A DNA stretch of 64,000 nt from Rhodopseudomonas boonkerdii (GTDB taxonomy: Bacteria > Pseudomonadota > Alphaproteobacteria > Rhizobiales > Xanthobacteraceae). Location: NCBI RefSeq assembly GCF_021184025.1, contig NZ_CP036537.1:1302001-1366000 (forward strand), written 5' to 3'. The notes beneath the pieces were generated by a model, which was not told where the DNA came from, did no database searches, and saw only the letters and a program-made list of their open reading frames with translations. The position numbers were made by a program, and so were the translations under genes. Below, one piece after another: positions 21,082-30,190 of the stretch. Each line of letters begins with the position of its first letter. Position 1 is the first letter of the stretch.

Positions 21082-21185
21082 CCCAACGGGTCGCGCGAAG
21101 CGCGCCCGATGATAAACTCCGGCGTAATCCGCCGGCCGAATATGTGCGACGAAGAAGAGCGGATTACGCTGCGCTAATCCGCCCT
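21070..21185. repeat. Palindromic repeat with 13-bp terminal inverted repeats
   Basis: AGGGCGGATTAGC at 21070-21082 is matched exactly by GCTAATCCGCCCT at 21173-21185. Inside are further copies of the GCGGATTA/TAATCCGC core (21124 and 21159 areas). The 116-bp size and terminal repeats suggest a MITE- or REP-like element. The left end overlaps the 3' end of phnN. Confidence 0.75.
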
Positions 21186-21203
21186 GCGAAAGGGAGAATG
21201 GCC

Positions 21204-21824
21204 ATGGCAATGATCGAGAGCGTCGAACAACTGGAAGCCATTTATGGCCGCTTCGACGATGTGGCAGAGGCGTCCACGGCCAAGGTCGCTGACCGCGTCA
21301 CAGCCCAGTATCGCCGCCTTATCGAGGTCTCGCCCTTTGTGGCCCTTGCGACGTCGGGCCCCGAGGGCCTCGATAGCTCACCGCGCGGCGACATGCCGGG
21401 CTTTGTCCGCATCCATGATGAAAAGACCCTGATGATGCCGGATCGCCGCGGGAACAATCGTATCGACAGCCTCCGCAATATCGTCAGGGATCCCCGCGTC
21501 GGCCTGCTGTTCCTGATCCCCGGATCCGGCACGACCCTGCGCGTCAACGGCACCGCGCATCTGTCCGACGATCCCGACCTGCTGCAATCCTTTGCCGTGA
21601 CCGAAAAGGCGCCGAGGACCGTGATCGTGATGCAGGTCGGGGAGATCTATTTCCAGTGCGCCCGTGCCATCGTCCGCTCCGAGCTGTGGAATCCCGACAA
21701 GCACATCGATCCGAAGACCCTGCCGACGCCTGGCGAGATTCTGGCCGAGATGAGCGGACAGCGGGTGGGCGGCGCCGAATACGACCGCGCCTGGCCGGAG
21801 CGGGCGCGGCAGACCATGTGGTAA
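21204..21824 (+). CDS. Pyridoxamine 5'-phosphate oxidase-family FMN-binding protein
   Basis: A 206-residue protein with the split-barrel flavin fold: RRLIEVSPFVALATSGPEGL, SPRGDMPGFVRI, RRGNNRIDSLRNIVRDPRVG and GTTLRVNGTAHL. These match the MSMEG_1061-type branch of PNPOx-like proteins, many of which bind FMN or F420 and have unknown substrates. ATG at 21204 is preferred, with AGGGAG seven bases before it. It is separated from phnN by a repeat and probably has its own promoter. Confidence 0.85.
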   Translation: MAMIESVEQLEAIYGRFDDVAEASTAKVADRVTAQYRRLIEVSPFVALATSGPEGLDSSPRGDMPGFVRIHDEKTLMMPDRRGNNRIDSLRNIVRDPRVGLLFLIPGSGTTLRVNGTAHLSDDPDLLQSFAVTEKAPRTVIVMQVGEIYFQCARAIVRSELWNPDKHIDPKTLPTPGEILAEMSGQRVGGAEYDRAWPERARQTMW

Positions 21825-21950
21825 CGAGCTGGCGGGGGCGTTTGCCGCAATCCGGCAAAGGGCGAATCCCTTAACCCCTTTATTTATAGGAAATGGGCTT
21901 GCGCAGTCCTCGAATCCCTGCCGTACAAGGCGAATCGGGGTTTGTGCGCC

Positions 21951-21984
21951 AAAAAACACCGTTTTTTACGGGAAAAACGGCGTT
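21951..21984 (-). terminator. Candidate intrinsic terminator, minus-strand direction
   Basis: A 12-bp stem (AACGCCGTTTTT against AAAAACGGTGTT, one G-U pair on the minus-strand RNA) is followed on the minus strand by TTTT. It sits between two plus-strand genes (PNPOx-like and HU), so no annotated gene uses it in that direction; on the plus strand there is no T-run after the stem. Confidence 0.4.
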
Positions 21985-22068
21985 CAGGCTGATTGAACAC
22001 CTGCTTTTTCCGGCGATTCCGCTAGTGTCAGGTTCACCGAATCACTCCTGCTAACGCAAAGGTGCAAC

Positions 22069-22368
22069 ATGGCAGAACAACTGACGAAGTCGCAGCTCAT
22101 CGAGAAGATTGCCGAAACCACCGAACTCACCAAGAAGGATGTCAAGGGCGTTCTCGAAAACCTCGCCACCCTGGGCTACAAAGAGCTGAAGAAGAACGGC
22201 GTGTTTCTGGTTCCGGGCTTCGCCAAGTTCGTCGTCATCAAGAAGCCGGCGACCAAGGCACGCAAGGGCACGAACCCCTTCACCGGTGAACCTATGACCT
22301 TCAAGGCCAAGCCGGCCCGCAAGATTGTGCGCGCCCGCCCGGTCAAGGCTGCGAAGGACGCGGTCTAA
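22069..22368 (+). CDS. HU-family DNA-binding protein
   Basis: A 99-residue histone-like protein of the HU/IHF fold. It shows LTKSQLIEKIAETTELTKKD helices, a GFAKFVV strand and the DNA-binding arm KGTNPFTGEPMTFKAKPARK. The tail ARPVKAAKDAV is slightly longer than in standard HU. HU bends and compacts DNA as a dimer. AAGG lies eight bases before the start. Because many relatives encode several HU paralogues I give no symbol. Confidence 0.9.
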   Translation: MAEQLTKSQLIEKIAETTELTKKDVKGVLENLATLGYKELKKNGVFLVPGFAKFVVIKKPATKARKGTNPFTGEPMTFKAKPARKIVRARPVKAAKDAV

Positions 22369-22468
22369 GAATGTCCGGAACGGCCGTCCGGTCGTTCCAC
22401 TCGATTGCGCCCGGCGCGGCATTGCTTCGGCGATGCCGCGCCGGTTGCGTTTGGCGACGAAGGCTGCG

Positions 22469-22642
22469 CTAAGCCCGGAAGATCGTGATACCGAGCAGCA
22501 AGAGTACGACGCAGATCGCCAGGAAGATGTAGAAAAGAATTTTGGCGACATCGGCTGTTGCGGCTGAAATGCCAGTGAAGCCAAACACGCCGGCGACGAT
22601 CGAGACCAGAAAGAAAATCAGCGCCCATTTCAGCAGGCTCAT
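22469..22642 (-). CDS. DUF1328 family small membrane protein
   Basis: A 57-residue protein, [20 protein letters not shown] onward to GITIFRA. It has two hydrophobic helices and the conserved [19 protein letters not shown] middle of the DUF1328 (YtjA) family. The role is unknown, though such proteins are often stress-linked. It points away from the polysaccharide locus; the 353 bp from 22643 to 22995 hold no gene and must contain the promoters of both. Confidence 0.9.
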   Translation of the reverse strand: MSLLKWALIFFLVSIVAGVFGFTGISAATADVAKILFYIFLAICVVLLLLGITIFRA

Positions 22643-22995
22643 GGCATTGCTCCGATTGAACTCAAATCGGGAACGCCAGCCTCAGGCTATTGGTTCCGGA
22701 GCGGAGCCTTTTCCGGAAATGGAGAAGGCTTGCGAGGCCACGCGCAGAAGCTCTCCGCTCGCGTAGAAATGTACCAATTTGGATCACGTCGGCGGAAAAG
22801 TCGCATTTTAAACGAGACCTTAACCAAGACATCCCTAATGAAGAGTGAGTGACCGCTGCAGTCGTTTTTGCATGCGGGACGCCGCATCAGGGTGTTTGTA
22901 TGCGTATGGTGGTCGTTGAGTACTGGACCCGTAGAGTGGGCACCGTGAAACTGCCGCGCGCCGTATCGACGCCGAGCGACATCGTGTGACACGCT

Positions 22996-25299
22996 ATGTT
23001 CATCCGACGACCCGCAAACTCTTCGTCCGCCGCTGAAGCGGCGCCGACCGAGAGCCCGTTGCAGAAGGTGTGGCGTCACCGTCAGATCTTCGGCGCCGTC
23101 CTTTGTGGCGTCATGATCGTGACCGTCATCGCGCTGTTCGTCGTGCCGGTGCGCTACTTCGCGACGGGCTCCGTTATTGTCGCCGAACAGGAACCGAGTA
23201 ACAGCAACGCCTCGGCGGCATGGGCTGCCAAGATCGGCGATCCCGCCGACGTGGAAAGCCAGCTCCTGATCGTCAAGTCGCCACGTATCATGCGGCTGGC
23301 CCTCGATGCACCCGGCGTCCGCGAGGCGGCGATCCAAGACTGCTTCGCGCGCAGCACGATCGGCTCGACATGCGAGAAGGCGAAGGAGGACACCGGCGCG
23401 CTGGTCGATTACATCGCTGCCAATTATTCCATCGGCGGCGCCGGCCGCTCGCGCGTCATCAACATCTCCTATACTTCGCCGATCGCCGAGGTCGCACAGA
23501 AGATGGCCAACGCGCTGACCAATGCGTTCCTCGACGATCAGCGCGTCACCGGCTCGAACAGCAAGGAGCTCGCGGCCTCCTATCTCTGGAAGGAAGCCAA
23601 GGATCTTGATGCCGAACTGCGAGACGCCGATGCCAAGATCCAGGCTTTCCGCCGCAACAAGGGTCTCGCCCGCGGCCAGCAGGCGCCGATCTGGTCGGAG
23701 CGTCTCACCAGCATCAGCCAACAACTGGCCAATGCCGAGAACGCGCGTGCCGAAGCCGCGGCACGCCTGCAGGAAATCAAAAGCAATCAGGCGCGTGCCA
23801 TCGACTCGCCGGCTGCGCAGTCGAACCGTTCGATCTCCGATCTCAAGCAACAGTTGACCGTGGTGACGGCGCAGCTTGCCAACCAGTCAAATTCGCTCGG
23901 TCCGCGTCACCCGTCGATCCGTGCGCTCGAGCAGGAACAGGCGGCGATCCGCGACCGCATCAATTCCGAAGTTGCCAGTATCATTGCAAGTGCGCAGAAG
24001 GCCTACGATTCCAGCGACGCGCTGGTGAAGTCCCTGACCAAGCAGATGGACGCCGCCAAGGCTGAAGTCGGCTCGGCCACCTCGGACGAGGCCACCATCG
24101 AAAGTTTGGCGCGCAATACCGAGATCAAGCGCGCGCAATATGCGGATCTCTATCGCCGTGCCAGCGAACTCGAGACCGAACGCCGCGTGCTGATCGGTAA
24201 TACGCGTCTCGTCAGCTTGGCTGAACTGCCGATGAAGCCGTTCTTCCCGAAAAAGATCCCCTTCATCGCCGCGGGAGCGACCCTTGGTCTGCTGCTGGCG
24301 AGCTTCGCCGCATTTTTCGGCGATAGTATCCGGCTCGACGGCTTACCGCGGATGCGTTTGCCGCCGCGCCGCAACCCGGAGATTGAACCTGTTGCGGCAG
24401 CGCCGATTGTCGTCCCCGTGGCCGCGTCTGCCGCTCCGCCGGTCGAGTCGAGCGCTCCGATCGATACACCGTCGCCGCTCCGCCCAGCCTCCGTGCCGGC
24501 CGGAGCCACGTCTGAACTTTCCGTCGTCACCGGCGCACCGATCCTTGCGCATCTGCCGGCAATCCGGCGAGACTCGTCGGAATCGGCGATCGGCGCGATC
24601 CTGTCTGCACAATCGGGCGCCGCATTGGCGCGCAGCCTGTCGAAGGCGCGGGAGAACAATCATTATCAGGATGCGTTGCGGGATCTCGCGACAAATCTTC
24701 TCACGCCGGCCGGCGGCAAGGTTCGCAAGCGAATTCTCGTGGCTTCGCCCTCGACCGCCGAAGGCAAGACCTTCCTAACTCTGTCGCTGGCCCATCACTT
24801 GGCTGCCGCAGGCCGCAGTGTGCTGGTGATGGAATGCGATCTTGGTGCGCCGAAGTTCGAAGCGGCGCTCGGTCTGCGCAGCAGCCTTGGCCTGCAGGGC
24901 GTCCTGCGTGGCGAGATCACGTCACGGGAGAGCGTCGTCAGCTCCGGTGTACCGAATCTCGATGCCATCCCGGCCGGTCCCGTCCCGGCATCGACCGAAC
25001 TCCTGATGCGAAAATCATTCGCCGATGTGCTGCAATGGGCGGACATTTACGACGTCGTCCTCGTCGATGCACCATCGCCCGGTATCCAGACCGACATCGG
25101 TGTGCTCGCCAAACATGTCGATGGCGTGCTGCTGTGCATGCGTTCCGGGCGCTCGTCGATCGGGCAGGCGGTTGCCACCTCCAGCGCCATTCGCGCCGCA
25201 GGAGGCGCGCTAATTGGCATTGCCATCACCATGGTTCCGGATGCAGGCCCGATGCGTACTGCGTCGGCTACGAGCGATGCCTATGCCGGAGCGACATGA
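22996..25299 (+). CDS. Polysaccharide chain-length determinant fused to a CpsD/CapB-like kinase domain
   Basis: A 767-residue inner-membrane protein. Residues about 35-55 and 418-438 are the two membrane helices of the Wzz part, separated by a long periplasmic coiled coil (LRDADAKIQAFRRNKGLARG region). The cytoplasmic C-terminal ATPase domain contains a Walker A variant STAEGKTFL (Lys591) and a modified Walker A' (VLVMECDLGAPK in place of Asp-x-Asp). The extreme C-terminus has only one tyrosine instead of the usual cluster. It controls polymer length in Wzy-type export and is the first gene of the locus, overlapping the next by four bases. Confidence 0.88.
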   Translation: MFIRRPANSSSAAEAAPTESPLQKVWRHRQIFGAVLCGVMIVTVIALFVVPVRYFATGSVIVAEQEPSNSNASAAWAAKIGDPADVESQLLIVKSPRIMRLALDAPGVREAAIQDCFARSTIGSTCEKAKEDTGALVDYIAANYSIGGAGRSRVINISYTSPIAEVAQKMANALTNAFLDDQRVTGSNSKELAASYLWKEAKDLDAELRDADAKIQAFRRNKGLARGQQAPIWSERLTSISQQLANAENARAEAAARLQEIKSNQARAIDSPAAQSNRSISDLKQQLTVVTAQLANQSNSLGPRHPSIRALEQEQAAIRDRINSEVASIIASAQKAYDSSDALVKSLTKQMDAAKAEVGSATSDEATIESLARNTEIKRAQYADLYRRASELETERRVLIGNTRLVSLAELPMKPFFPKKIPFIAAGATLGLLLASFAAFFGDSIRLDGLPRMRLPPRRNPEIEPVAAAPIVVPVAASAAPPVESSAPIDTPSPLRPASVPAGATSELSVVTGAPILAHLPAIRRDSSESAIGAILSAQSGAALARSLSKARENNHYQDALRDLATNLLTPAGGKVRKRILVASPSTAEGKTFLTLSLAHHLAAAGRSVLVMECDLGAPKFEAALGLRSSLGLQGVLRGEITSRESVVSSGVPNLDAIPAGPVPASTELLMRKSFADVLQWADIYDVVLVDAPSPGIQTDIGVLAKHVDGVLLCMRSGRSSIGQAVATSSAIRAAGGALIGIAITMVPDAGPMRTASATSDAYAGAT

Positions 25300-26447
25300 T
25301 GTCGTCGCGTGTTCTGTTCGTGTGCCATACGGGCTCGATCTCCGGCGCTGAACTGGTCTTGCTGGATCTGGTGCGGCCATGGATAGGGCAATCGGCTTTG
25401 CTGTTCGAGGATGGCCCGCTGCATCAGGCGCTCGCTGCACGCGGTTTGAACGTCAAAGTCTCCCCCTGGGGGAGCGGACTCAACGATGTCCGGCGCGACA
25501 GTTCGTTCGTCAAAGTCGTGCCTGCCGCCGGTGCGATGCTCGGTATCGTAGCCGAGGTTGCGCGGTTCGCGCGCAGGCATGACGTGGTTTATGCAAATTC
25601 GCAGAAAGCGTTCGTACTTTCGGCGATTGCCGCGAAGCTGGCGCGCCGTCCTCTGATCTGGCACCTGCACGATATCATTTCGCCGGCGCATTTCGGGAGG
25701 ATGCAGCGCCGCGTTCAGGTGATGCTGGCAAACCATTGCACGATCAAGGTTGTCGTTCCATCCAAGGCGGCAGCCGATGCGTTCGTTGCCGAGGGCGGCC
25801 GCAAGGAACTCGTTGCCATCGTCCCCAATGGACTCGATATACCGCCGGAGACGCAAACTTCTGCAGAGTTACGTCGGGAACTGGACCTGCCGCAAGGACC
25901 GCTTGTGGGCGTCTTCAGTCGTCTCGCGGAATGGAAAGGGCAACATGTCGTGCTGCGTGCCCTGGCAAAGGCGCCTGGCGTCAGCTGCATCCTTGCGGGA
26001 TCAGCCTTGTTCGGCGAGGAGACCTATGAACAACGGCTGCGCCAGATGGTGGGCGATCTCGACATTGCCGATCGCGTGCATTTCCTCGGACAGCGCAACG
26101 ACGTGCCGCGATTGATGCGCGCGGTCGATGCGGTGATCCATCCGTCCATCGATCCCGAGCCGTTCGGTCGGACGTTGGTCGAGGCAATGCTGGCCGAGGT
26201 GCCTGTAATCGCGACGGACGCTGGTGCGGCATCGGATATTCTTGAGGACGGCAAGGCCGGCACGCTCGTGCCGCCAGACGATCCCGACGCGATGGCACAT
26301 GCGATCCGCAACGCAATGTCGCCTTCGCCTGCGCATGCGGAGCAGATCAGGCATGCGGCCGCACGTGCGCGCTCGCATTACAGTGTTGGGCAGATGCTCG
26401 ATGCGACATCGGGTCTGATCCGCCAGGTTGCCGGAGAGAAAGCGTGA
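25296..26447 (+). CDS. GT4 family glycosyltransferase
   Basis: A 383-residue GT-B enzyme that adds a sugar from a nucleotide donor to a lipid-linked chain. The N-terminal acceptor domain opens RVLFVCHTGSISGAELVLLD, and the C-terminal donor site is VIHPSIDPEPFGRTLVEAM, an E-x7-E motif. The start overlaps the previous stop (ATGA; a second ATG follows directly), so it is coupled to the Wzc-like gene. Sugar specificity cannot be read. Confidence 0.88.
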   Translation: MMSSRVLFVCHTGSISGAELVLLDLVRPWIGQSALLFEDGPLHQALAARGLNVKVSPWGSGLNDVRRDSSFVKVVPAAGAMLGIVAEVARFARRHDVVYANSQKAFVLSAIAAKLARRPLIWHLHDIISPAHFGRMQRRVQVMLANHCTIKVVVPSKAAADAFVAEGGRKELVAIVPNGLDIPPETQTSAELRRELDLPQGPLVGVFSRLAEWKGQHVVLRALAKAPGVSCILAGSALFGEETYEQRLRQMVGDLDIADRVHFLGQRNDVPRLMRAVDAVIHPSIDPEPFGRTLVEAMLAEVPVIATDAGAASDILEDGKAGTLVPPDDPDAMAHAIRNAMSPSPAHAEQIRHAAARARSHYSVGQMLDATSGLIRQVAGEKA

Positions 26448-26478
26448 TAGGACGCCGCATCACTGGGGTGTATGCCTC

Positions 26479-27978
26479 ATGACGGCGCCGCGACAATCGA
26501 CCGGGCGTTTCGTCGCCAAGCTGATCAGCGGCGCGCTTGCGAGCAAGCTGCTCGGTTTTGGTCGTGAGATATTGATGGCGCATGTGCTCGGCGCAACCCT
26601 CGTTGCCGACGGTTTTCGCGGAGCAATCACAGCGGTGTTTCTGCCGGTGGCCTTTCTGCAGAACGAGACCGTGCCGGCAGTGATGATTCCGATGCATCGC
26701 GATGCGTTGAGGGGAGACGACGCGCCCCGAAAGCTTGGCGCCCTGGCTATCGCGACCACGGGGATTGCTCTGATCCTGATGGCGGTGCTGCAAGGGCTCG
26801 GCGAAGTGGCGGTTCAGGCTCTGGTAGGCGGTTTTTCGCCGGAGGGGCGCAGCCTGACGCTCGACTTCATCCGCATTATGGCTCTCGGCATGCCGGCTTC
26901 GGTGCTGGTGAACGTGCTCGCATCCGGTGAGATCGCCCTGGGGCGAACGCGACTGACCAATATCCGGGCGAGCATCCTCAATATTTCTGTGTTGGTCGGA
27001 ATTGTTCTGATCGTGTTGACGAGCGATTTCCATGCGTTGGCATGGTCATTCACCGTTGCGTTCAACGCCCTCGCCATCTGGGGTCTGGTTACTTTGAGGC
27101 GCGAAGGCGCAATCAGTTTTCGAGACATGTCGTTTGCTGCGGTACTGGCATCGTCCCGCGAATTCTTTCGCAGGCTACGCCCATTGCTGGCGCTGCCTAT
27201 CGCGGAGCAGGCGAATATTTGGGTGGAGCGTCTGCTGGCATCGCGTGTCGGCACCGGCGCCGTGGCATCGCTCGATTATGCGCGCACGCTGACGGAAAGT
27301 GCCCTGCTGCTGATCAGCCAGCCCGTCGGTCTTGCTGTGCTGTCAAGCGCGAAGCCGAAAGAACCTAGCGACCAGATCGCAAGCATCGCGCGGCCGATCC
27401 TGGCGCTGGCCGTTCCCGCATCGGCGTTTCTGTTCATGTTTGCGCCCGACATCGTGCGCCTCGTCTTCTTCCGCGGCGCCTTCAATGAGCAAGCCGTGAT
27501 CCTGACCAGTCAGGCGTTGCAAGGCATTTCATGCGGCTTGTGGGCTGCAACGCTCGGCTGGATCCTGATCCGTATCTTGAACGGGACCGGACGGAACTTC
27601 GTCGCTGCGCTGATCATCGTCATCGCCTATTTGGTTAACATCGGAATTAACCTTCTCACATCGTATCTGCCGCACGTTTCGGAGTCCGGCACACTGCTGC
27701 TTGGACTGGGCGAAGCGACCCGTGGTATCGTTCTGCTTGCCGGAGTCATGATGGTTCTGAAGTCGCGGAAGAAACTGCTTTTCTGGCTGTTTCTCGCGAG
27801 CATTCCGGCTGTTCTGATGATCCTATCGGGTTGGCAGATCCACGCATGGTTCGCCGGGTCTTGGCAACGACTGTTCGTCGGCAGCGTCGCGTGTCTTGTG
27901 TGCATCGCGCTGGCTTTCGCGATGCTTCTGCCAAACGCCTATGTTGCGGCATTCGCGCGCTTGCGCAGCCGATTCTGA
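26479..27978 (+). CDS. MurJ/MVF-type lipid-linked oligosaccharide flippase
   Basis: A 499-residue polytopic membrane protein with about 13-14 helices. It has the MVF-family pattern SGALASKLLGFGREILMAHV at the N-terminus and RLVFFRGAFNEQAVILTSQAL in the middle. Given its place between glycosyltransferases it is more likely a Wzx-like flippase of the local polysaccharide than the essential cell-wall MurJ. The ATG at 26479 follows a GTGTATGCCTC stretch with a weak ribosome site. Confidence 0.83.
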   Translation: MTAPRQSTGRFVAKLISGALASKLLGFGREILMAHVLGATLVADGFRGAITAVFLPVAFLQNETVPAVMIPMHRDALRGDDAPRKLGALAIATTGIALILMAVLQGLGEVAVQALVGGFSPEGRSLTLDFIRIMALGMPASVLVNVLASGEIALGRTRLTNIRASILNISVLVGIVLIVLTSDFHALAWSFTVAFNALAIWGLVTLRREGAISFRDMSFAAVLASSREFFRRLRPLLALPIAEQANIWVERLLASRVGTGAVASLDYARTLTESALLLISQPVGLAVLSSAKPKEPSDQIASIARPILALAVPASAFLFMFAPDIVRLVFFRGAFNEQAVILTSQALQGISCGLWAATLGWILIRILNGTGRNFVAALIIVIAYLVNIGINLLTSYLPHVSESGTLLLGLGEATRGIVLLAGVMMVLKSRKKLLFWLFLASIPAVLMILSGWQIHAWFAGSWQRLFVGSVACLVCIALAFAMLLPNAYVAAFARLRSRF

Positions 27979-28023
27979 TTTGAGTAGATCCGTTGGGGTG
28001 CAGGGCGGCTGAGGAATTCTTCG

Positions 28024-29040
28024 ATGAAGCGACTGTTGTCTGGTGCGGCCAGGCGGATGGCTCGGTCTGGAGCGCTCACGCGTCCGATCAGCATGGCTGC
28101 GGATATGGTCATGAGTGACCGCGGTTGCCTCATGACCTTTCATCGGGGAGCGCCGGCCCAGCTCTGGGAGCAGCTGCCCAATCGGGATTTTTATCTCGAT
28201 ACGACGTTTCTGGACGAATTCCTCAGCTATTTGAAGAAGCGTGAATGGGATGTGGTGACGATCGAGGAATCCATACGTCGTTCCCGAAAAGGGAGAGGAC
28301 GCTTTGTAAATTTCTCCATCGACGATTGCTATCGCGATACTTACGAGAACATAGTGCCGCTGTTCCGGCGCCATAACGTACCCGTGACGCTGTTTGTGAC
28401 TACGGGGATTCCGGACGGAACGTTGCCGCTGTGGGCTGCAGGACTTGAGGACACGCTACTCAACAACGATAGTGTCATGCTTGACGATGGCGCCATTCGG
28501 GTGCCTGATTTTGAAACCAAGCAGGCAGCGTTCTATCGGATAGCAGATAGTTGGGATGGGCCGCAGGCAGCGAGCAGCTACGCGACGTTCTGCGAGTTGA
28601 ACGACGTCGATATGAAAGCGATGCACTGGAAGCACGCGATCACCTGGGAAATGCTCGAAGAGTTGCGCGAAGATCCGCTGGTCGAGATTGGCGGTCACAC
28701 CGTCACTCACGCTCGCATCTCGTCCCTGCCGCCGGAAGGTGCTCGCTTCGAGCTGCAAGGCTGCCGCGATCGGCTGATTGAGCGTCTCGGCATTCCCGCG
28801 CGGCATTTTGCGTTTCCGTATGGACGCGCCGGTGATTGCGGCGCGCGCGATTTTGCGATCGCACGCGATGCCGGCTATGCGAGTGCATCGACGACGCGCA
28901 AGGGTCTCGTGCTGGAAGGGCAGGATCCGTATTCTTTGCCTCGCTGTACCATCAACGGATCGGACCGCAGCGTCGCCACCATGGAATTGCATCTCTCCGG
29001 CATGACTGGCTTGGCTGCGCGGATGGCAGGACGTGTCTAG
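28024..29040 (+). CDS. Polysaccharide deacetylase-like protein (CE4)
   Basis: A 338-residue protein with the NodB/CE4 fold. Motif 1 is present as VNFSIDDCYRD (Asp100-Asp101; the usual form is TFDDG), and motif 2 is GGHTVTH (His225, His229), giving the Asp-His-His metal triad. Later motifs include FAFPYGRAGDCG. It lacks a clear signal peptide, so it may act on the cytoplasmic or membrane side. It could remove N-acetyl groups from the local polymer. It overlaps the next gene by eight bases. Confidence 0.85.
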   Translation: MKRLLSGAARRMARSGALTRPISMAADMVMSDRGCLMTFHRGAPAQLWEQLPNRDFYLDTTFLDEFLSYLKKREWDVVTIEESIRRSRKGRGRFVNFSIDDCYRDTYENIVPLFRRHNVPVTLFVTTGIPDGTLPLWAAGLEDTLLNNDSVMLDDGAIRVPDFETKQAAFYRIADSWDGPQAASSYATFCELNDVDMKAMHWKHAITWEMLEELREDPLVEIGGHTVTHARISSLPPEGARFELQGCRDRLIERLGIPARHFAFPYGRAGDCGARDFAIARDAGYASASTTRKGLVLEGQDPYSLPRCTINGSDRSVATMELHLSGMTGLAARMAGRV

Positions 29041-30184
29041 CTCGGCACCTCCGAGAATTCTGTCGATTGCGCACCCAGCGGTGAGTCGGGATGCGGGGCG
29101 GCTGCGCTACTATCCGCTCGGGCATCGCAACGATGTCGATGTGCATCTCGTCGTGCCGGCGGTCTGGCATCAGTTCGGGCGTGTCATCGTCGCCGATCCT
29201 TCGAACGATCCCGGCATCACCGTGCATTTGATGCCGATCCGGCTGCCGAAAGCGGGGCCGATGAGCTGGTATCTTCATTTCTATCCAGGCCTGCGAAAGC
29301 TCATCCGTGAACTCGATCCGGATGTGATCCACCTTTGGGAGGAGCCATGGAGCGTCGTGGCCATGCAGGCGCGTCTTCTCAGGGGGCGGGCCGCCCTGGT
29401 GATGGAAGTGGATCAGAACATTCTGAAACGTCTGCCGCCGCCGTTTGAATTCATTCGCAAGCAGGTGCTTGCAAATACCGATCATGTGCTGTCCCGAAGC
29501 CCGGATGCCACCGCGGTGGTGCGTGCGCGGGGATATCGCGGGCCGGTGTCCTCGATTGGTTACGGAGTCGATCTCACCAATTTCCATCCTGATGTCGAAC
29601 CGTTGTTGCCTCCCGTCGCACGGCCGGCATTCAGGATCGGCTATGTCGGCCGTCTGGTAGTGGAGAAGGGGATCGACGACGCGCTGGATGCGATAGCGCG
29701 CACGAAGACGCCCGTTGCGCTTGCTCTGATGGGCGAGGGACCGCATGAAGGGGCTCTGCGGCAGCGCGTGATCGAACTCGGATTGACTGAACGTGTCAGC
29801 TTTCGCGGCTGGGGCAAGCCGGCGGAAGTTGCCGGCTTTCTGCGTAGTCTCGATGCGTTGATCCTGCTGACGCGCACGACCAATGCCGTGAAGGAACAGT
29901 TCGGGCGCGTCATCACCGAGGCGCAGGCTTGTGGCGTGCCGGTGATCGGATCAACCTGCGGTGCAATTCCCGATGTGACCGGCAAGGGGGGCTGGATCGT
30001 GCCGGAAAGCGATCCGGGCGCGCTTGCGGCCCTGATCGATCGTATCGCGGTCGATCCCGATGAGATGCAGAAGCGCAGCCAGGCAGCGTTGGACAATGTC
30101 GTGAGCCGCTTCACCTATGACGCCGTCGCCGGTGACCTCGCCAACGCCTGTTTGACGGCCGCCGCACGGCGGCGTGGCAACTGA
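29033..30184 (+). CDS. GT4 family glycosyltransferase
   Basis: A 383-residue GT-B glycosyltransferase starting with GTG inside the deacetylase stop region. The N-terminal half (ILSIAHPAVSRDAGRLRYYP) and the C-terminal donor site (EQFGRVITEAQACGVPVIG) fit GT4. It is the last plus-strand gene of the polysaccharide locus and converges with another glycosyltransferase on the minus strand six bases away. Confidence 0.87.
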   Translation: MSSSAPPRILSIAHPAVSRDAGRLRYYPLGHRNDVDVHLVVPAVWHQFGRVIVADPSNDPGITVHLMPIRLPKAGPMSWYLHFYPGLRKLIRELDPDVIHLWEEPWSVVAMQARLLRGRAALVMEVDQNILKRLPPPFEFIRKQVLANTDHVLSRSPDATAVVRARGYRGPVSSIGYGVDLTNFHPDVEPLLPPVARPAFRIGYVGRLVVEKGIDDALDAIARTKTPVALALMGEGPHEGALRQRVIELGLTERVSFRGWGKPAEVAGFLRSLDALILLTRTTNAVKEQFGRVITEAQACGVPVIGSTCGAIPDVTGKGGWIVPESDPGALAALIDRIAVDPDEMQKRSQAALDNVVSRFTYDAVAGDLANACLTAAARRRGN

Positions 30185-30190
30185 ACGGAC

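Noticed and set aside
21905..21940. T-loop-like CTCGAATCCC sequence, possible tRNA
   Set aside because: No acceptor stem, D-arm or anticodon arm can be folded around it.
22687..23850. 387-codon minus-strand frame across the Wzc-like gene
   Set aside because: Antisense shadow; the plus-strand protein has clear domains and membrane helices.
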